Positions 33,441 through 45,300 are shown, numbered from the stretch's first letter. The stretch is DNA of 64,000 nucleotides from Epiperipatus broadwayi (GCA_028023455.1 JAQFVV010000028.1:374001-438000); one strand, 5' to 3'. Program-made: numbers and translations. The notes: a model not told the origin generated them from the sequence alone.

Positions 33441-34880
33441 GTTTGAATCCTCTCCATATAATATAGAAATAATTTCATATACCATACAATTATTTTCTTC
33501 TAAATTTTCTTAATTAATTAACATTTATCTTAAATTAATTATTCCCTTTACAGTAGTCAATTGCTTATAAAAATTATTTCAACAGAAAGAAAGAAAATAA
33601 TTTAAACCTTCCTCCTCTTTATCTTTTGACAATGAAGATGCCTCCATATCATTTTGAATAACTAAAAAATATTTTCAACAAAATCACCAAAGAAAGGAAT
33701 TATTCAATATTTTCAATTTCAATTCTTATAATCACCAAAGAAAGGAATTATTCAATATTTTCAATTTCAATTCTTATAAAATAGTGTTTATAAATATAAA
33801 TGTGAACATATTACATTACCTCATTTTGCCATGGATTTTTCTTCTTTTAGTCCTTTTATAATTGCCAAATTGAGTATCTCTTCTTAGAAATCTTTCAGAT
33901 AGTAGTTGAGTCAGTTTATTTGTTTAAAGCTTTGTCAGTACTTATTTTCATCCACATCTTTTTTTTCTTTTACATTTTGTAGCTCCAAGGTTCCAGTTTA
34001 ACAATTATTTTCAAATCAGGTTATCACAAGTTGAAGCCATTATAACTTTGTATGAATCAATACATAAGATTTGTTGAAAGTTTTTCCCAGTGGTATTTTT
34101 CTTCTGCATTCATTTTAGTAAATTAGTCACACATAGTTGAAACAATAATGATCCACATTTAACAAGAACTTATCACTTGGTTCTTGTAAACTCCAAACTG
34201 ATTTGCAGAAATTTTTTCTTTAATTAAAATATGATTAATGTAGCATCATATTTACAAAGTGAGATTCTGAACTCACTATTACTCAATTTTATTGATTTTT
34301 TTAAAGCAACTCTAATATCAAGCTTTTATCCAATTACATGATGGCCTCAGAAATTACTGCATTAAGCGTTGACCAAGTTATTTTCTTTTTACAAAAATGA
34401 TAATCTTTTTTCTTTTAAAAATTATTTGATTTATACATTAATTGAAAAATAATTTTTAATTTCTTCAAAGATAAAGATCTTAATCTCTTCTTGTGTTTTT
34501 TTGAAAAAATAAAATATTTTATAAAAAAAATAAAACTATGCAAAAATATTATCCTTTTATTTTTCGAGCTATGCTACTAAAAACTAAACATTTATATTAT
34601 TCTTAAATTATTTCATGTATGTAAATTTTTTAATATGTTTAATCTAGCTAAATTCTTATTTAACAACTAGGTTATTCTGCAGTTAACATAAGAATAATTC
34701 TTCTCACTATATATTAAACAAAAATTTTCATAAGTGAAAGATATAAATATAGTTTTAAAATAAACATAAAAACTATACTTATATAATATATAATTAAGAG
34801 ATTTTCTTAAAATGTATGCATTCTGCACAATGATTTATCTAATTTTACATTTCTCCCAGATGGCATCCTGCTATATATAT
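33441..34880. other. AT-rich, with a 48-bp tandem duplication
   Basis: Positions 33683-33730 are repeated exactly at 33731-33778. A TA run lies near 34873-34888. No gene. Confidence 0.6.
33683..33778 (+). repeat. 48-bp perfect tandem duplication
   Basis: Two identical adjacent copies starting atcaccaaagaaagg. Either a recent duplication or, if this is an assembly, a possible error to check. Confidence 0.9.
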
Positions 34881-34889
34881 ATATATTAT

Positions 34890-35570
34890 TGGACCATAAA
34901 TAAAAGGGATTTCCACTTTTATTGTTAAAAGGAGGTTGCCTTGACAATAGATTAAGATTGTTATTGGCCTGGTTTAAGTGTTGACTGCTTTCAATAAACT
35001 TACATTTATAAATCTATCTAGCTTGAGCTTTATTGTTTAAATAATACATTGTAGAAATGTGGACTGAAAGTTATAATTGCAGTTTCAATGTTATAATTGA
35101 CTGTTTGTCTGCATTCAGAATAGATTATATTTACCTGTTTAATGAGGTCTATTTAAACTTTTTTACATCAATAATTTTGCTCTCGATGGTCAAATTGCAA
35201 TATTTAGTGTCTATAAATATATTACACCATAAATAAAGGTGGATTTCCATCTTTATTATTAAAAGGACATTTATTGACAACAGATTGAGATTTCTGATTG
35301 TTATTGATATTGTCTAAGTGTTGACTGGTTTTAATGAATTTATATATATATATATATGTGCACCAACATCAAATTAGTTACTGTATGTAAATTATATCAT
35401 TAAATCCTTCATTCATAAACAACACAATAGAATATCAGCAATCTATCATTAAGACAGCAATATAATAAAGCAATATATTAGGATTTCCATTTAAATCCTA
35501 TTTGTTGTATTGCCTTGACAAACAGACTATTGGTATTGTATTAGTTGATTTACACATTGACTGCAGTAAG
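34890..35570 (+). repeat. Repeat family F, tandem copies
   Basis: The block accataaataaa-gg-atttcc occurs at about 34895 and 35226, a period near 331 bp. A third, shorter copy of the aaggaggttgcc part lies around 35485-35570. The interior has gaggtctatttaaac and tcaaattgcaatatttagtg, also found at 56450-56900. Confidence 0.65.
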
Positions 35571-35892
35571 AGAATATGAGGCTCAATCTGTCACAAACCA
35601 AGGAAAATTTTGTTACATCTGCTCCCACATATAAAAAAGGTAAAATTGTCTTTAAAAAATTCATTGTAAGCAAAAGTTAACCAGTATCCATTCATACAAA
35701 AGTATTAAAGCAAAAGACAATATTTTCCAAGTTAATTCAGTTGCAGATAAAAAGAGTTGGACTTCCTTGTTTACTTTTTAAATAAGAAGAGATAGATAAT
35801 CATTTCAATATCAAATCTATTTCTCTTGCTCTATTTCTGCCATTTAGTGCAAGTTTTAATATTAAATAAATGCTAGATAGTCATCTTTCATT

Positions 35893-36740
35893 ATCATTTT
35901 TAACCATTAGCAATACACCGCAAGATAATAATCTCTCCAAGTTTAAAAATCCATAACCTTTCTTCTCCACCTAATACCAACAAACTTTCTTATTCCATCC
36001 ATTTCATTTGTAGTCTTTTTCTAAGTCTTTTACAATCCCTTGGATATCTTTTTTTAGAAATATGACCAGTCTAGCTACATTTCAGTCTCAATTGTTGAAT
36101 GATGCCATTGGTATCTATTTGTTATTTCACACATATATTTTGTTTCTAATCTCTTCTTGTTACTCCTAACATATATCTCTCTATACTTCATTATATTGTT
36201 TGAAGCATCTGTATTTCTCTTCTGCTAAATGTCCAAGTCTCAGATCCATAAATAAGAACTACTAAAATACTTATAAAACATCACATGATTACCACTTCTT
36301 CTAGCATCTATTGATCACTATGGTTTGCACTGGATGGCATTACCATATGGAGAGAATTGCTACTGTTTTAAAATACATCTAATGAAATTCTGACTTTTCA
36401 AACACCGATATATTTCCCTTTAATACTAAGTTATTTTTACTAAAAACATTCCAATCCAATTTCAATTCTATGATTAATTTCATCTATTATGTTTTAAATA
36501 TCTATATTAGTAATCTGATATATGTAATTGTCAACTTCTAATTCATAATTATCAATTCTTATTTTCCTTTTCTGAGAAAATCCATTGAGCATTATTTTAA
36601 TCTTTTAGTGTTTATTATTACTCCTACTCCCTTTCTTTCACCTGATAAAATATCTTGTAATAGTTCCTAATATTTTAAAGCATGGTTATAAAAATAACTA
36701 CCTTATCTGTAAAATCTAGCTAAATAATTTTCTCTTGACT
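35893..36740 (-). pseudogene. RTE-like LINE relic, interrupted
   Basis: Aligns by eye to 42309-43100, from the cattatcaacc tail through the C-terminal domain to the region just past the FADD motif. It is far more diverged, with many stops. A piece of family A (36268-36368) is inserted in it, flanked by TAAAATAC on both sides. Confidence 0.75.
36268..36368 (+). mobile_element. Family A terminal fragment nested in LINE
   Basis: Contains aaaacatcacatgattacc, then ctattgatcac and the terminus atggcattaccatatgg. The LINE homology resumes immediately afterwards. The TAAAATAC on both sides is a plausible target duplication, which would make this short, internally deleted form a genuine insertion rather than an eroded remnant. 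Confidence 0.6.
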
Positions 36741-37040
36741 TTTTTAAAAATTATTTTCTTTATGTTGATATTTTATTGCATATAATTTTTAAATTGAACT
36801 GTTTGTTTCATAAATAAGTATATACGTATTAAAATTTGTTTACTATATATATCTAAATAAGCATAATGGTATACTAGAATCAAATATCACAATCTAATGT
36901 TTACTTATATTAAACAGCATTACCTAGGTACAATTCCCAAGTATAAGCAGATAAAAAATAGAAAACTAATTTTCGTGTAATAATTTTTATTAGACATTTA
37001 TTAGACTAGAGATTATCCAATAATGAATAATATTTCCATA
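36741..37040. other. AT-rich spacer
   Basis: Nothing recognisable. Confidence 0.5.
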
Positions 37041-37044
37041 GTAT

Positions 37045-37240
37045 AATTTTCATTACACCACTCTCATGCAAGGTAGGGACTGGTTTGTATCCATTTTTAA
37101 CATTTTATTGAAAGATGTAATCATAAACATATGACCAAAGACAAGGGGAAAAGATCTATGGACCCCAAGATGTGCATTTTGTACTGAACCAGCACTCATC
37201 AGTTGGCACATACCACAATCTCTTACACATATCCTTATCA
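37045..37240 (-). mobile_element. Family E one-armed copy
   Basis: The minus strand has the family-E hammerhead region (37165-37206), with flanking text parallel to 27320-27500, including the catatgaccaaag stretch. No inverted partner was found nearby. Confidence 0.5.
37165..37206 (-). ncRNA. Hammerhead-like motif, family E
   Basis: Inner stem I CCAA/TTGG, CTGATGA (37196-37202 on the minus strand), stem II GTGCTG/CAGTAC with loop GTT and a canonical G-C pair next to the core, then AAAA in place of GAAA. One core change (G12 to A) predicts loss of activity, but the stems are well kept. Confidence 0.55.
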
Positions 37241-37259
37241 ATGTTCAGTATATATAGAG

Positions 37260-39190
37260 AGCAAATTACTATCCTTGTAATTCGGAATTTATATTTACAT
37301 GGCACTTCTGGATAAATGTAAACATTAAATTGTTATCATCTTTGATTTATATATATATTTAAAATGTTTATTATATAGAGTTACTACTGTCTGTGAAATG
37401 TATTTTTATGCATGAAGACTTGGAACCAGTAGGCTTGCTTTAATATAATATCTATGCATGTTGAAGATACATGTGGCCAAACGTTATTACACACAAAAAA
37501 AGCATGAGAATTGAACCCAGCCATTCAACTGTCTGAAAGTCTAAGCATTATTATCAATGAATATTTTTTAGTAACTGCTCCCTTAAATGCAAATTGATTT
37601 CTAATTATGAACAGCCATATGTTTGAAGATATATTATAAAATGATGAAATTTATATAAATAACATCTATTAAAGTTTGTTTTACAAGTATGTATTGTTGA
37701 TTAAAGAATTTAGTATAAGCTTAGATTATATACAGAGCCGAAAAAGTAAAATGTCCCTATTAATAAATAGCGCACTGCAAAACAACGAGCTATTTAATAG
37801 CACTTCAAAATGAAGACTGTACCACTTTTATTAATTGCCAGGTGAAAGTTTAAGCACTTTCCAGTTTTTATTTATTCTTTCATTAAAGGTAGCCATTTTC
37901 TGACCAATATTAGATGATTAAAAGGCTAGATACCTGAAACAAAAATCTTAAAACTCTTAAGAATTTCATTTGATTTGGGTTCAAACTCCGGGCAAATATA
38001 AGCAAGCGGATGCATTATCTCTACACCATAATGACTTGTATATATAGAATGGCCATTCAGAAATCACAATTTTTTTTTTTTTAAGAAATTTTGAAAAAAA
38101 AAAAAGTCTCAAGCTAATTACTGCGGCCAGTAAAGGGTTAATAATAATTGATAACTACTTTTTCGTTATTAAAAACGCTTTAAACAGTCAGTTTGCAATC
38201 TGGCTAAAGTAAATTCTTTTTAAATTAGAATTTTTTTTTCTTAATGTTCGTTTTTATTATTGATACAATTTGAAGTATTATAATTAAACTTAACAACATA
38301 CTCTTCCATAAGACAGTTCATGCCTGTTCTACACAATTCTAAACCAATTCACATTTCTGCATCAAATGAAAATTTTCTCTCCAAATATTTGATTTGTATC
38401 AACCGTTATTGATTTTTGGAAATTTAATAGAAAATTTCAATGATCTGAAAGAGAATTTCATTCCTTAAGCAGTTTTTTTTTTAATTCTTGTACTATTGTG
38501 ATTTGAAGGTCAGTGAATTTTAAGGAAAAGAAAATAAACAAAACTCACTCTAGATAAAGAACTTTCTTTGTCTAAGAAAAACTTTAATATATGTATGAAA
38601 TAAGATAGCAGGAAAGAGACAGGAAGTAAAAGAAATAGGGAAATCGAACTATCCCAGCATGCAACGTTTACTAATACTTCGAAGAATTATAATAGGTAAT
38701 GGAACTTGTTTCTTGAGTGTATGATTAAATGCAAATTTAATTGGTATCACTTTATACAAGAAATAATTTAAATTTTAAGATCAATGGTAGAACGAAAGTC
38801 AGCGATTAATATTAAAAGAAATACATTTATAAGATAAACTAAACTTAAAAACAATTTTTTTTTTTTTTTAAAAAAGGATATCGCATTGAAAAAGACACTT
38901 AGTACTAGAAAATGAGTTATTACACACGCATGCGCACAAATTCTGTTTTAAAAGTGTGATGAATTCTGAAAAACATTACTTATGCATTTGGTATTCAAGT
39001 AAGATGGGATATTTTATTTACTTGCCGCATGGAAGTGAGATTTGTACCCCCTATTAAAGTAACACCAGAATCTTAAAAAAATTTCATCGTAGATGCGTTG
39101 TAAATTTTCTTAAAATATGATGGAAAAACATATAAACCATAAGTATGTTTTACAACTTCAGGGATATGAAATTATAGAATTATTCTGTTT
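37260..39190. other. AT-rich, no gene seen
   Basis: Long A and T runs (about 38068-38105 and 38850-38872). A tRNA-like B box lies on the minus strand near 37510. No supported coding feature. Confidence 0.5.
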
Positions 39191-39196
39191 ATATAT

Positions 39197-39504
39197 GTTA
39201 TATATAGAGCTCGCAAAATAAACTCTTAACAAGCTTTAAGAATATACTCAACCCCAGACCGGTTTCTGCCTCTGGCGTCGTCAGTGAGGTGCCAGGATAT
39301 TCAAGCATTAGATAAAAAATACCAGGACAAGTCCAGCACTTTATCTAATGTATAACTATTGAGTAGAAAATCTGAAATTATTACACATCCATATGTCTTA
39401 CAATCCAGCTATCTAACTCAAATAGCCAGAAGCAGAAACCGGTCTGGGGTTGAGGATATTCTCAAAGCTTGTTAAGAGCTTATTTTGCGAGCTCTATATA
39501 TAAC
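39197..39504. mobile_element. Family B fold-back with hammerhead
   Basis: Arms of about 80 bp: from tatatagagctcgcaaaata to gaccggtttctgcc on the left, complemented on the right up to gcgagctctatata. The left arm holds a complete minus-strand hammerhead (39251-39290). The right arm holds only the 3' half (from ccagaagcagaaacc near 39425), because the fold-back joins inside the motif. The centre matches 14850-14950. Confidence 0.75.
39251..39290 (-). ncRNA. Hammerhead ribozyme motif (type I), family B
   Basis: On the minus strand: ACCTCA pairs with TGGGGT (six pairs), CTGACGA, stem II GCC/GGC with loop AGA, GAAAC, then a palindromic ACCGGT and the triplet GTC. All invariant core residues are present. 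Compared with 12783-12824 the outer pair of stem I is changed from T-A to A-T, a compensatory substitution. Confidence 0.75.
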
Positions 39505-39509
39505 ATTTG

Positions 39510-40340
39510 TAATTACAAGCTTATTAAATTAAGTCATGTGATATCTGACTTGATTTTTTATCATTCAGTTTATATATGATTGTATACCTTCGATTAAATA
39601 TTTATTAACATATATACAACATATGTATTTATAATATATACAACTAATATATCTTCATCAGCAAGGGATTTCAGGTGTCCTTCTAGGTTTGCCTAACCCT
39701 TCCAGCAATACAGTGGTTTGCCTTGTGTAATGGTAGGGTAACACTTCCAGCTTTTTAGTGACACCCTGCTTCAGTTCAGGTTTCTAGCCTAACAGCTACA
39801 ATTCCAATGTAAGTCCAGTGTCGTTCAGCTCTATAGTTATTTATTGTTGTCTGACTTAACTTTTCAATGGACTGCTTATTTATAGCCAGATCACATTCCA
39901 TAATGAGATCAACTGGATTCACTAAGCATCATCATCCATTGGCCCTTTTCTGCTATTGATGTTAATATACCTATTGGTCTATAGTGGTGAATTCTCAATC
40001 TGATCAAGATAAATTAAAATCTGGACAAGTCCATTAGTTGAAGGTAAGCTGAGCTATAACAAAAATCAACTACTAAAAAATAACGTCTTTGTTGATTTGA
40101 ACAAATGAAATGGATAAATGGTATAAGATTTTCAGAAAAAATATTTTATGAAAAACTTGAGCATGGTTTTGATGGAAGAAGCAGAGCCCATTTGTGTTAT
40201 AAATATTACCTCAAAAACAATCTCAAGAAGGACCGTAATTGATGTTTCGTTGGGAAAATGCCACGTTCAAATGCAATGGAGAGCTACAAGAAGCAAATAT
40301 GTTTTAAACTTTCAGGAAAGAAATTTTCTCCATAAGTTAA
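39510..40340. other. AT-rich, unnamed region
   Basis: The stretch 39650-39960 is less AT-rich and contains no stable ORF. It could be an old transposon, but I recognise no motif. Confidence 0.4.
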
Positions 40341-40344
40341 AAGC

Positions 40345-40490
40345 CAACATAGCCTGGCATGGTATGAAACAGAAAGAGAAAAATGAATCTTGGAGTTTAG
40401 GATTCAGGGTCTTACTAATTAATTCCATTACTTCTGGTGCTCAAGTTTCTTATGAACTCTGGATCAATAAACCATTGACTTGTATAGATA
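40345..40490 (+). mobile_element. SINE family H copy
   Basis: The order is agcctggcatggtatg, then gattcagggtc, then gctcaagtttcttatgaact and caataaacc. It overlaps a 117-codon open frame that I do not regard as a gene, because its 3' half is this SINE. Confidence 0.55.
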
Positions 40491-40579
40491 TTAATGTTTA
40501 ATTTGAATCAATCTATGGAAAACACTTTTTATTATTACTTTATAATATTTTCAACTGCTTTGATTTTATTACATATATA

Positions 40580-40875
40580 TTATAATTAAAACAAAATATT
40601 ATATGATCATCTTTTATGCATATACAAACTATTAAAACAATTCCAAATATATCCATACAGTAGCACCAACTAATGTGAAATTTAGTAATTAACAAATGCT
40701 AGAAAGTTATGCATTTTAATCCCTATCCAAGGTTTCCACTGTTAAAAATCATAAGTTAAAAACTAATCCAGGAATATTGGATAAGAAGACTGGATAAGGA
40801 TTAAAATGGACACTTCTATCATCTATTGGTTACTATAACTTTCACTAGGTGGCAATATTGCATATAGAAATTTGC
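40580..40875. mobile_element. Family A fold-back, decayed
   Basis: Ends: atacagtagcaccaactaatg (40655) against cactaggtggcaatattgcat (40842). The centre has aaatcataagttaaaaactaatccagg, a hammerhead region with several core changes. Confidence 0.5.
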
Positions 40876-40879
40876 TATT

Positions 40880-42040
40880 ACATTATAATTAATTACATCA
40901 ATAAAAGCACGGGTGTAAAATGAATTTTTATTAGATTAATTTTATATAATTAAAAAAATTAAACATTCAATAGACTTATGAAACTTAAATCTTCATACTT
41001 TTAGACCAAAGAAAAATATATTTTTTATAAAAATATTTGGGTTGGGATAGCATTATTGAAAGAATGGATACTGATGAAGAATAACCCTTCCTCTGTTACC
41101 TCCAAACAATTCATTATTAGTTTTTCATAGAGTACAACTTCATTGTGCAGTAAAGCACTATTTATTCGTAGCTTTCTGAAGTCTAGTTTACTTCCAATTT
41201 ATTTATAAATATATTAAGATATGCATATTAATACATGTATGTAAAAATATAAGGAATGAAATACATGAAAGCCAATAAGGAATTTTTTCAATGGTTGAAA
41301 AACAATGTTAAAAATCCTGCAACCGTCTGATTAATAATTGGACACCCGAGTTTCTGTGAGAATTTTCATACTATTTTTATGGTAGTCAGAGAAATATTCA
41401 CTTTCAACTTGTTTATATACTTCAAACATATAGAGTAATGTACATAAGTTGAAATATTTATTATATAGGATTTGCTATCTAGACAGGCTTGAAATCAAAT
41501 ATAGAGAATATGGAATGGGTGGAGATATTGTGAGATTTTAACACTGTTTGTATTCAGACTGAGAAATCTTTGCTCTCGATACCCTTTATATATATATATA
41601 AACATGAAAGCAGTCAACATGTAAACAATAGCAATAGCAATAACAATCCTAAAACGTTATGTATATTAAACATGTATACTATAAAATGTGCGTACAGAAT
41701 GGAAAGACTTGGAACCAAATTTAGTGTGTATGGAGAAAGTAGAGTTTCTATGAGATTTTAAACGTTTATAAGTTTGTCATTGAAATCTTCATTATTGACA
41801 CATTTACATAATACTAGCTGTAATCTGTGGCTTTGCTCACATTATTAGATTAAAAAAATGCAATGTAGTTAATAATTAAAATACATTTAAATAATATTTG
41901 CAGGAAATAATAATACACGAATTATCAACAACAGATAAAAATGACTATTGGAATGTATTTTTATAAACAATATTACAGGTTATTTTTAACTGCTATTGAT
42001 AACTCAGATTATTATTTCAATTAAATATTCTTTAAATATA
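40880..42040. other. AT-rich, no gene seen
   Basis: Short TA run near 41586-41600. No supported feature. Confidence 0.5.
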
Positions 42041-42049
42041 TTTTAATTA

Positions 42050-42142
42050 GTCAAGCGTTGGTGGCCTAGCAGTTAGCATAGCTGCCTTCCAAGCAGCTGG
42101 CCCGTGTTCACTTCCTGGTCAACGCATTTGACATATGAAGGA
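42050..42142 (+). mobile_element. tRNA-Gly(UCC)-derived SINE
   Basis: Positions 42055-42126 (72 nt) resemble tRNA-Gly with anticodon TCC and acceptor stem GCGTTGG/CAACGC. The T arm is degraded (gtgttcacttcctgg). Gtcaa before and tttgac after extend the stem, as at 4924-5013. The gaaggaaaaaa tail runs into a TA repeat. Similar bases (about attttaatta and atattaatta) on either side suggest a target duplication. Confidence 0.8.
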
Positions 42143-42308
42143 AAAAATATATATATATATTAATTACCAACTACATTACATTGTTTTATATTGTTAATGT
42201 GAGCAATGCCACGGGTCAGCCATGCTATCTTTGGTAGAATATTTAAAAAAAAGTATAATAAAATATAGTTCACTTTATAATTAAAATATATTTCTAATTT
42301 ATGTATAT

Positions 42309-45300
42309 CATCATCATCATCATTATCAACCATTATCAATCCACTGCAGGATGAAGGTCTCTCCAAGTTTAATCCATCTTCTCCGATCTTTAGCTTCTCT
42401 TCTCCACATCACCCCTACACATTTTCTTATTTCATCCATCCATCTTACATGTGGTCTCCTTCTGGGTCCTTTACAATCTCTTGGAATCCAGTTTAAAATT
42501 TCAATTGTCCATCTATTATCATCTCTTCTAGCAATATGTCCAGCCCAACTCCACTTCAATCTTTTAATTTTTTCAATGAGGTCAGTAACACCTGTTTGTT
42601 CTCTTACCCATACATTGCGTTTTCGATCTCTTCTTGTTACTCCCAACATACATCTCTCCATACTTCTTTGAGTGGTCTGAAGTCTCTGTATTGATCTTCT
42701 ATTAAGTGTCCAAGTCTCAGATCCACAAGTAAGAACTGGTAAAACACATTTGTTAAAAACCTTTCTTTTCAAACACATAGGCATATTTCCTTTTAATATC
42801 AAGTTATTTCTACCAAAAGCACTCCAACCAAGTTTAATTCTATGATTAATTTCCTCTATTATGTTTCCATCTGTATTAATAATCTGACTAAGGTATTTGT
42901 AACTCTTAACTTCTTCTAATTCATCATAATCAATCTTTATTTTCATATTTTGAGCAAATCGATTAAACATTACTTTAGTCTTTTTAACATTTATCTTTAG
43001 TCCTACTTTCATCTGATAACTCCTGCAACATTTCCTGCAGCTCGGAAGCATTATTTGCAAAAACAACTACATCATCTGCGAAATCTAAATGACTTAAATA
43101 ATCTCCATTTACTTTCACTCCTTTAGTTTCCCATTTTAATCCACAAAATACTTCTTGCAGCACTGCTGTAATAAGTTTTGGAGATATGGAGTCACCTTGT
43201 CTTACACCTTTCTCAATGTTGACTTTCCCAGTATCATTATGTAATCTAATTGTTGCTGTTGCATTTTTATAAATATTCTTTAAAATATGACAATATCCTG
43301 GATCTATACCTTGATGATCCAATGCTTTAATCACTGAAGAAATGTTTATAGAATCAAATGCCTTTTCATAATCTACAAATCCAAAACATAATGACAACTC
43401 ATATTCATTTGTCCTTTCTATAACTTCTCTCAATACTTGAATATGATCTACTGTACTAAAACCACTTTTAAATCCAGCTTGTTCTCTTGGTTGGTGAAAA
43501 TCCAAGGTTCTCTGTAGACGAGTTGTAATTATCTTGGTAAAAATTTTATATAAAACTGATAAAAGGCTGATAGGTCTGTAATTTCTAATATCTTCTTTAT
43601 CACCTTTTTTAAATATTAATATTATTACTGCATTCTTCCAATCATCCGGTACATCTTTATCATTTAGACATTTGGTATATAACTTTGCTAATATTTTTTC
43701 TGTTTCTTCACCTGCTTCTTTTAATATATCAATTATAATTCCATCATTACCTGGAGCTTTTCCTTTTTCATACATTTAATTGCATTTCTCACTTCTTCAT
43801 TTAAAATTCTGGGCAATTCGGAAGATGTAATAGATATAGGAGGTACTTGTTCTTTATTACTATATAATTCTTGATAAAAATCTTCTACCAATTTCATAAT
43901 GTCATCCCTCTTTTTAGTAATAATTCCATCTTTTTTCCTTATTGCAGATATAAATTTCCTACCAATACCAAAATGTTGTTTTACATTCTTAAGACTTTTA
44001 TTTTCTTCTACAGCTTTTCTTGCTAGTTCACAGTTATACTTTCTTATATCATTTTCAACTCTTTTCCGCACCTTGTTACAAAATTCGAGATATTCAATTC
44101 TTTTTAATGCATCATTCTTGCATATCTTCATATTCCTTCTTTTCTTCATAAGTTCTCTAGTCTCAGTAGAAATTTTATTAGTCAATTGCTGCTTTTTTCT
44201 ACCAGCTATCTTTGTTGCAGTTTTTAAAAGTGTATCAATTATTTTCATATTAATTTCATTCAAATCTGAATCATGTTCAAAATCTACTAATACTTGAAAT
44301 CGATTTGTAAGTTCTAATTTAAATTCATTAGAATGTTTCTGAACATTAGGAATATCAACTGTAAATATAGTTTTTCTTAATAATTTTTGTCTCTCTAGTT
44401 TTACATTAACATGTATCTTACCCCTTACTAATCGATGATCATTTCCTGTGTTAAATTTATTAAGAACATTACAATCTTGAAATATGTATTTCCTGTTAGT
44501 CAAAATATAATACAATTCTGCTGTACCTTCATTTGGATGCTTCCATGTCCATTTCCTTCTAACATTTTTCTCAAAAAAAGAATTCATAATATAAAGTTAG
44601 TTTTTCCTTCTCTGCAAACTCCACAAGTCTATGTCCTCTCTCATTTCTATTACCATAACCAAAATTACCTACAACACTTTCATCTTTCATTTGTTTACCA
44701 ATTCTAGCATTAAAATCTCCCATAACAATTTTAAAATGTTGTTTACTCTGATCAAAAGCCTTTTGTACATCCATATAAAAATCTTCTACTACTTCATCAC
44801 TGTGAGAACTTGTTGGGGCATAAATCTGAATTATCTGCATTTGATATCTGCTATTAAGTTGTATAACTAATCTTGCCACTCTGTCTGATACACCATCAAT
44901 CTCCACAATATTGTTCTTCCACTTTTTATTTATAATGAATCCTACTCCACTTGTATTTCCAATATTTGTGCCTTTATAATAGAGCATATGTCCACTTTTT
45001 AAATCAATTGTCTCTTCACCTTTTCTTCTAACTTCACAAAGTCCAATAATATCCCATTTAATATAAGAGAGTTCTTCTTCTAATTCTTGCAATCTTCCTT
45101 CACTTGAAAGTGATCTGCAGTTATAAGTACCTAAATAAAAAGTCATCATCAAATGGCAGCCTGGGTCCGCCTCCAGGATATTCTTAGCACCCTCCGCCTT
45201 CGGCCACCAACCGCTGCCTTGGTTGGTGACTTTACAGCCTCCTGGGATTAAGGGCCATGCTTTATTTTTGTCTGTCATAATTGTATAATTGGGAAAAATC

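Noticed and set aside
40148-40501. 117-codon ORF
   Set aside because: The second half is a SINE copy and the first half shows no family. It is likely fortuitous.
43899-44297. Open frames of 60-130 codons antisense to the LINE copies (also 42351-42671, 44435-44870, 60289-60720 and 60858-61259)
   Set aside because: They are mirror frames of the LINE ORF. Their F/L/S-rich translations are the complement of the K/E/R-rich LINE protein.
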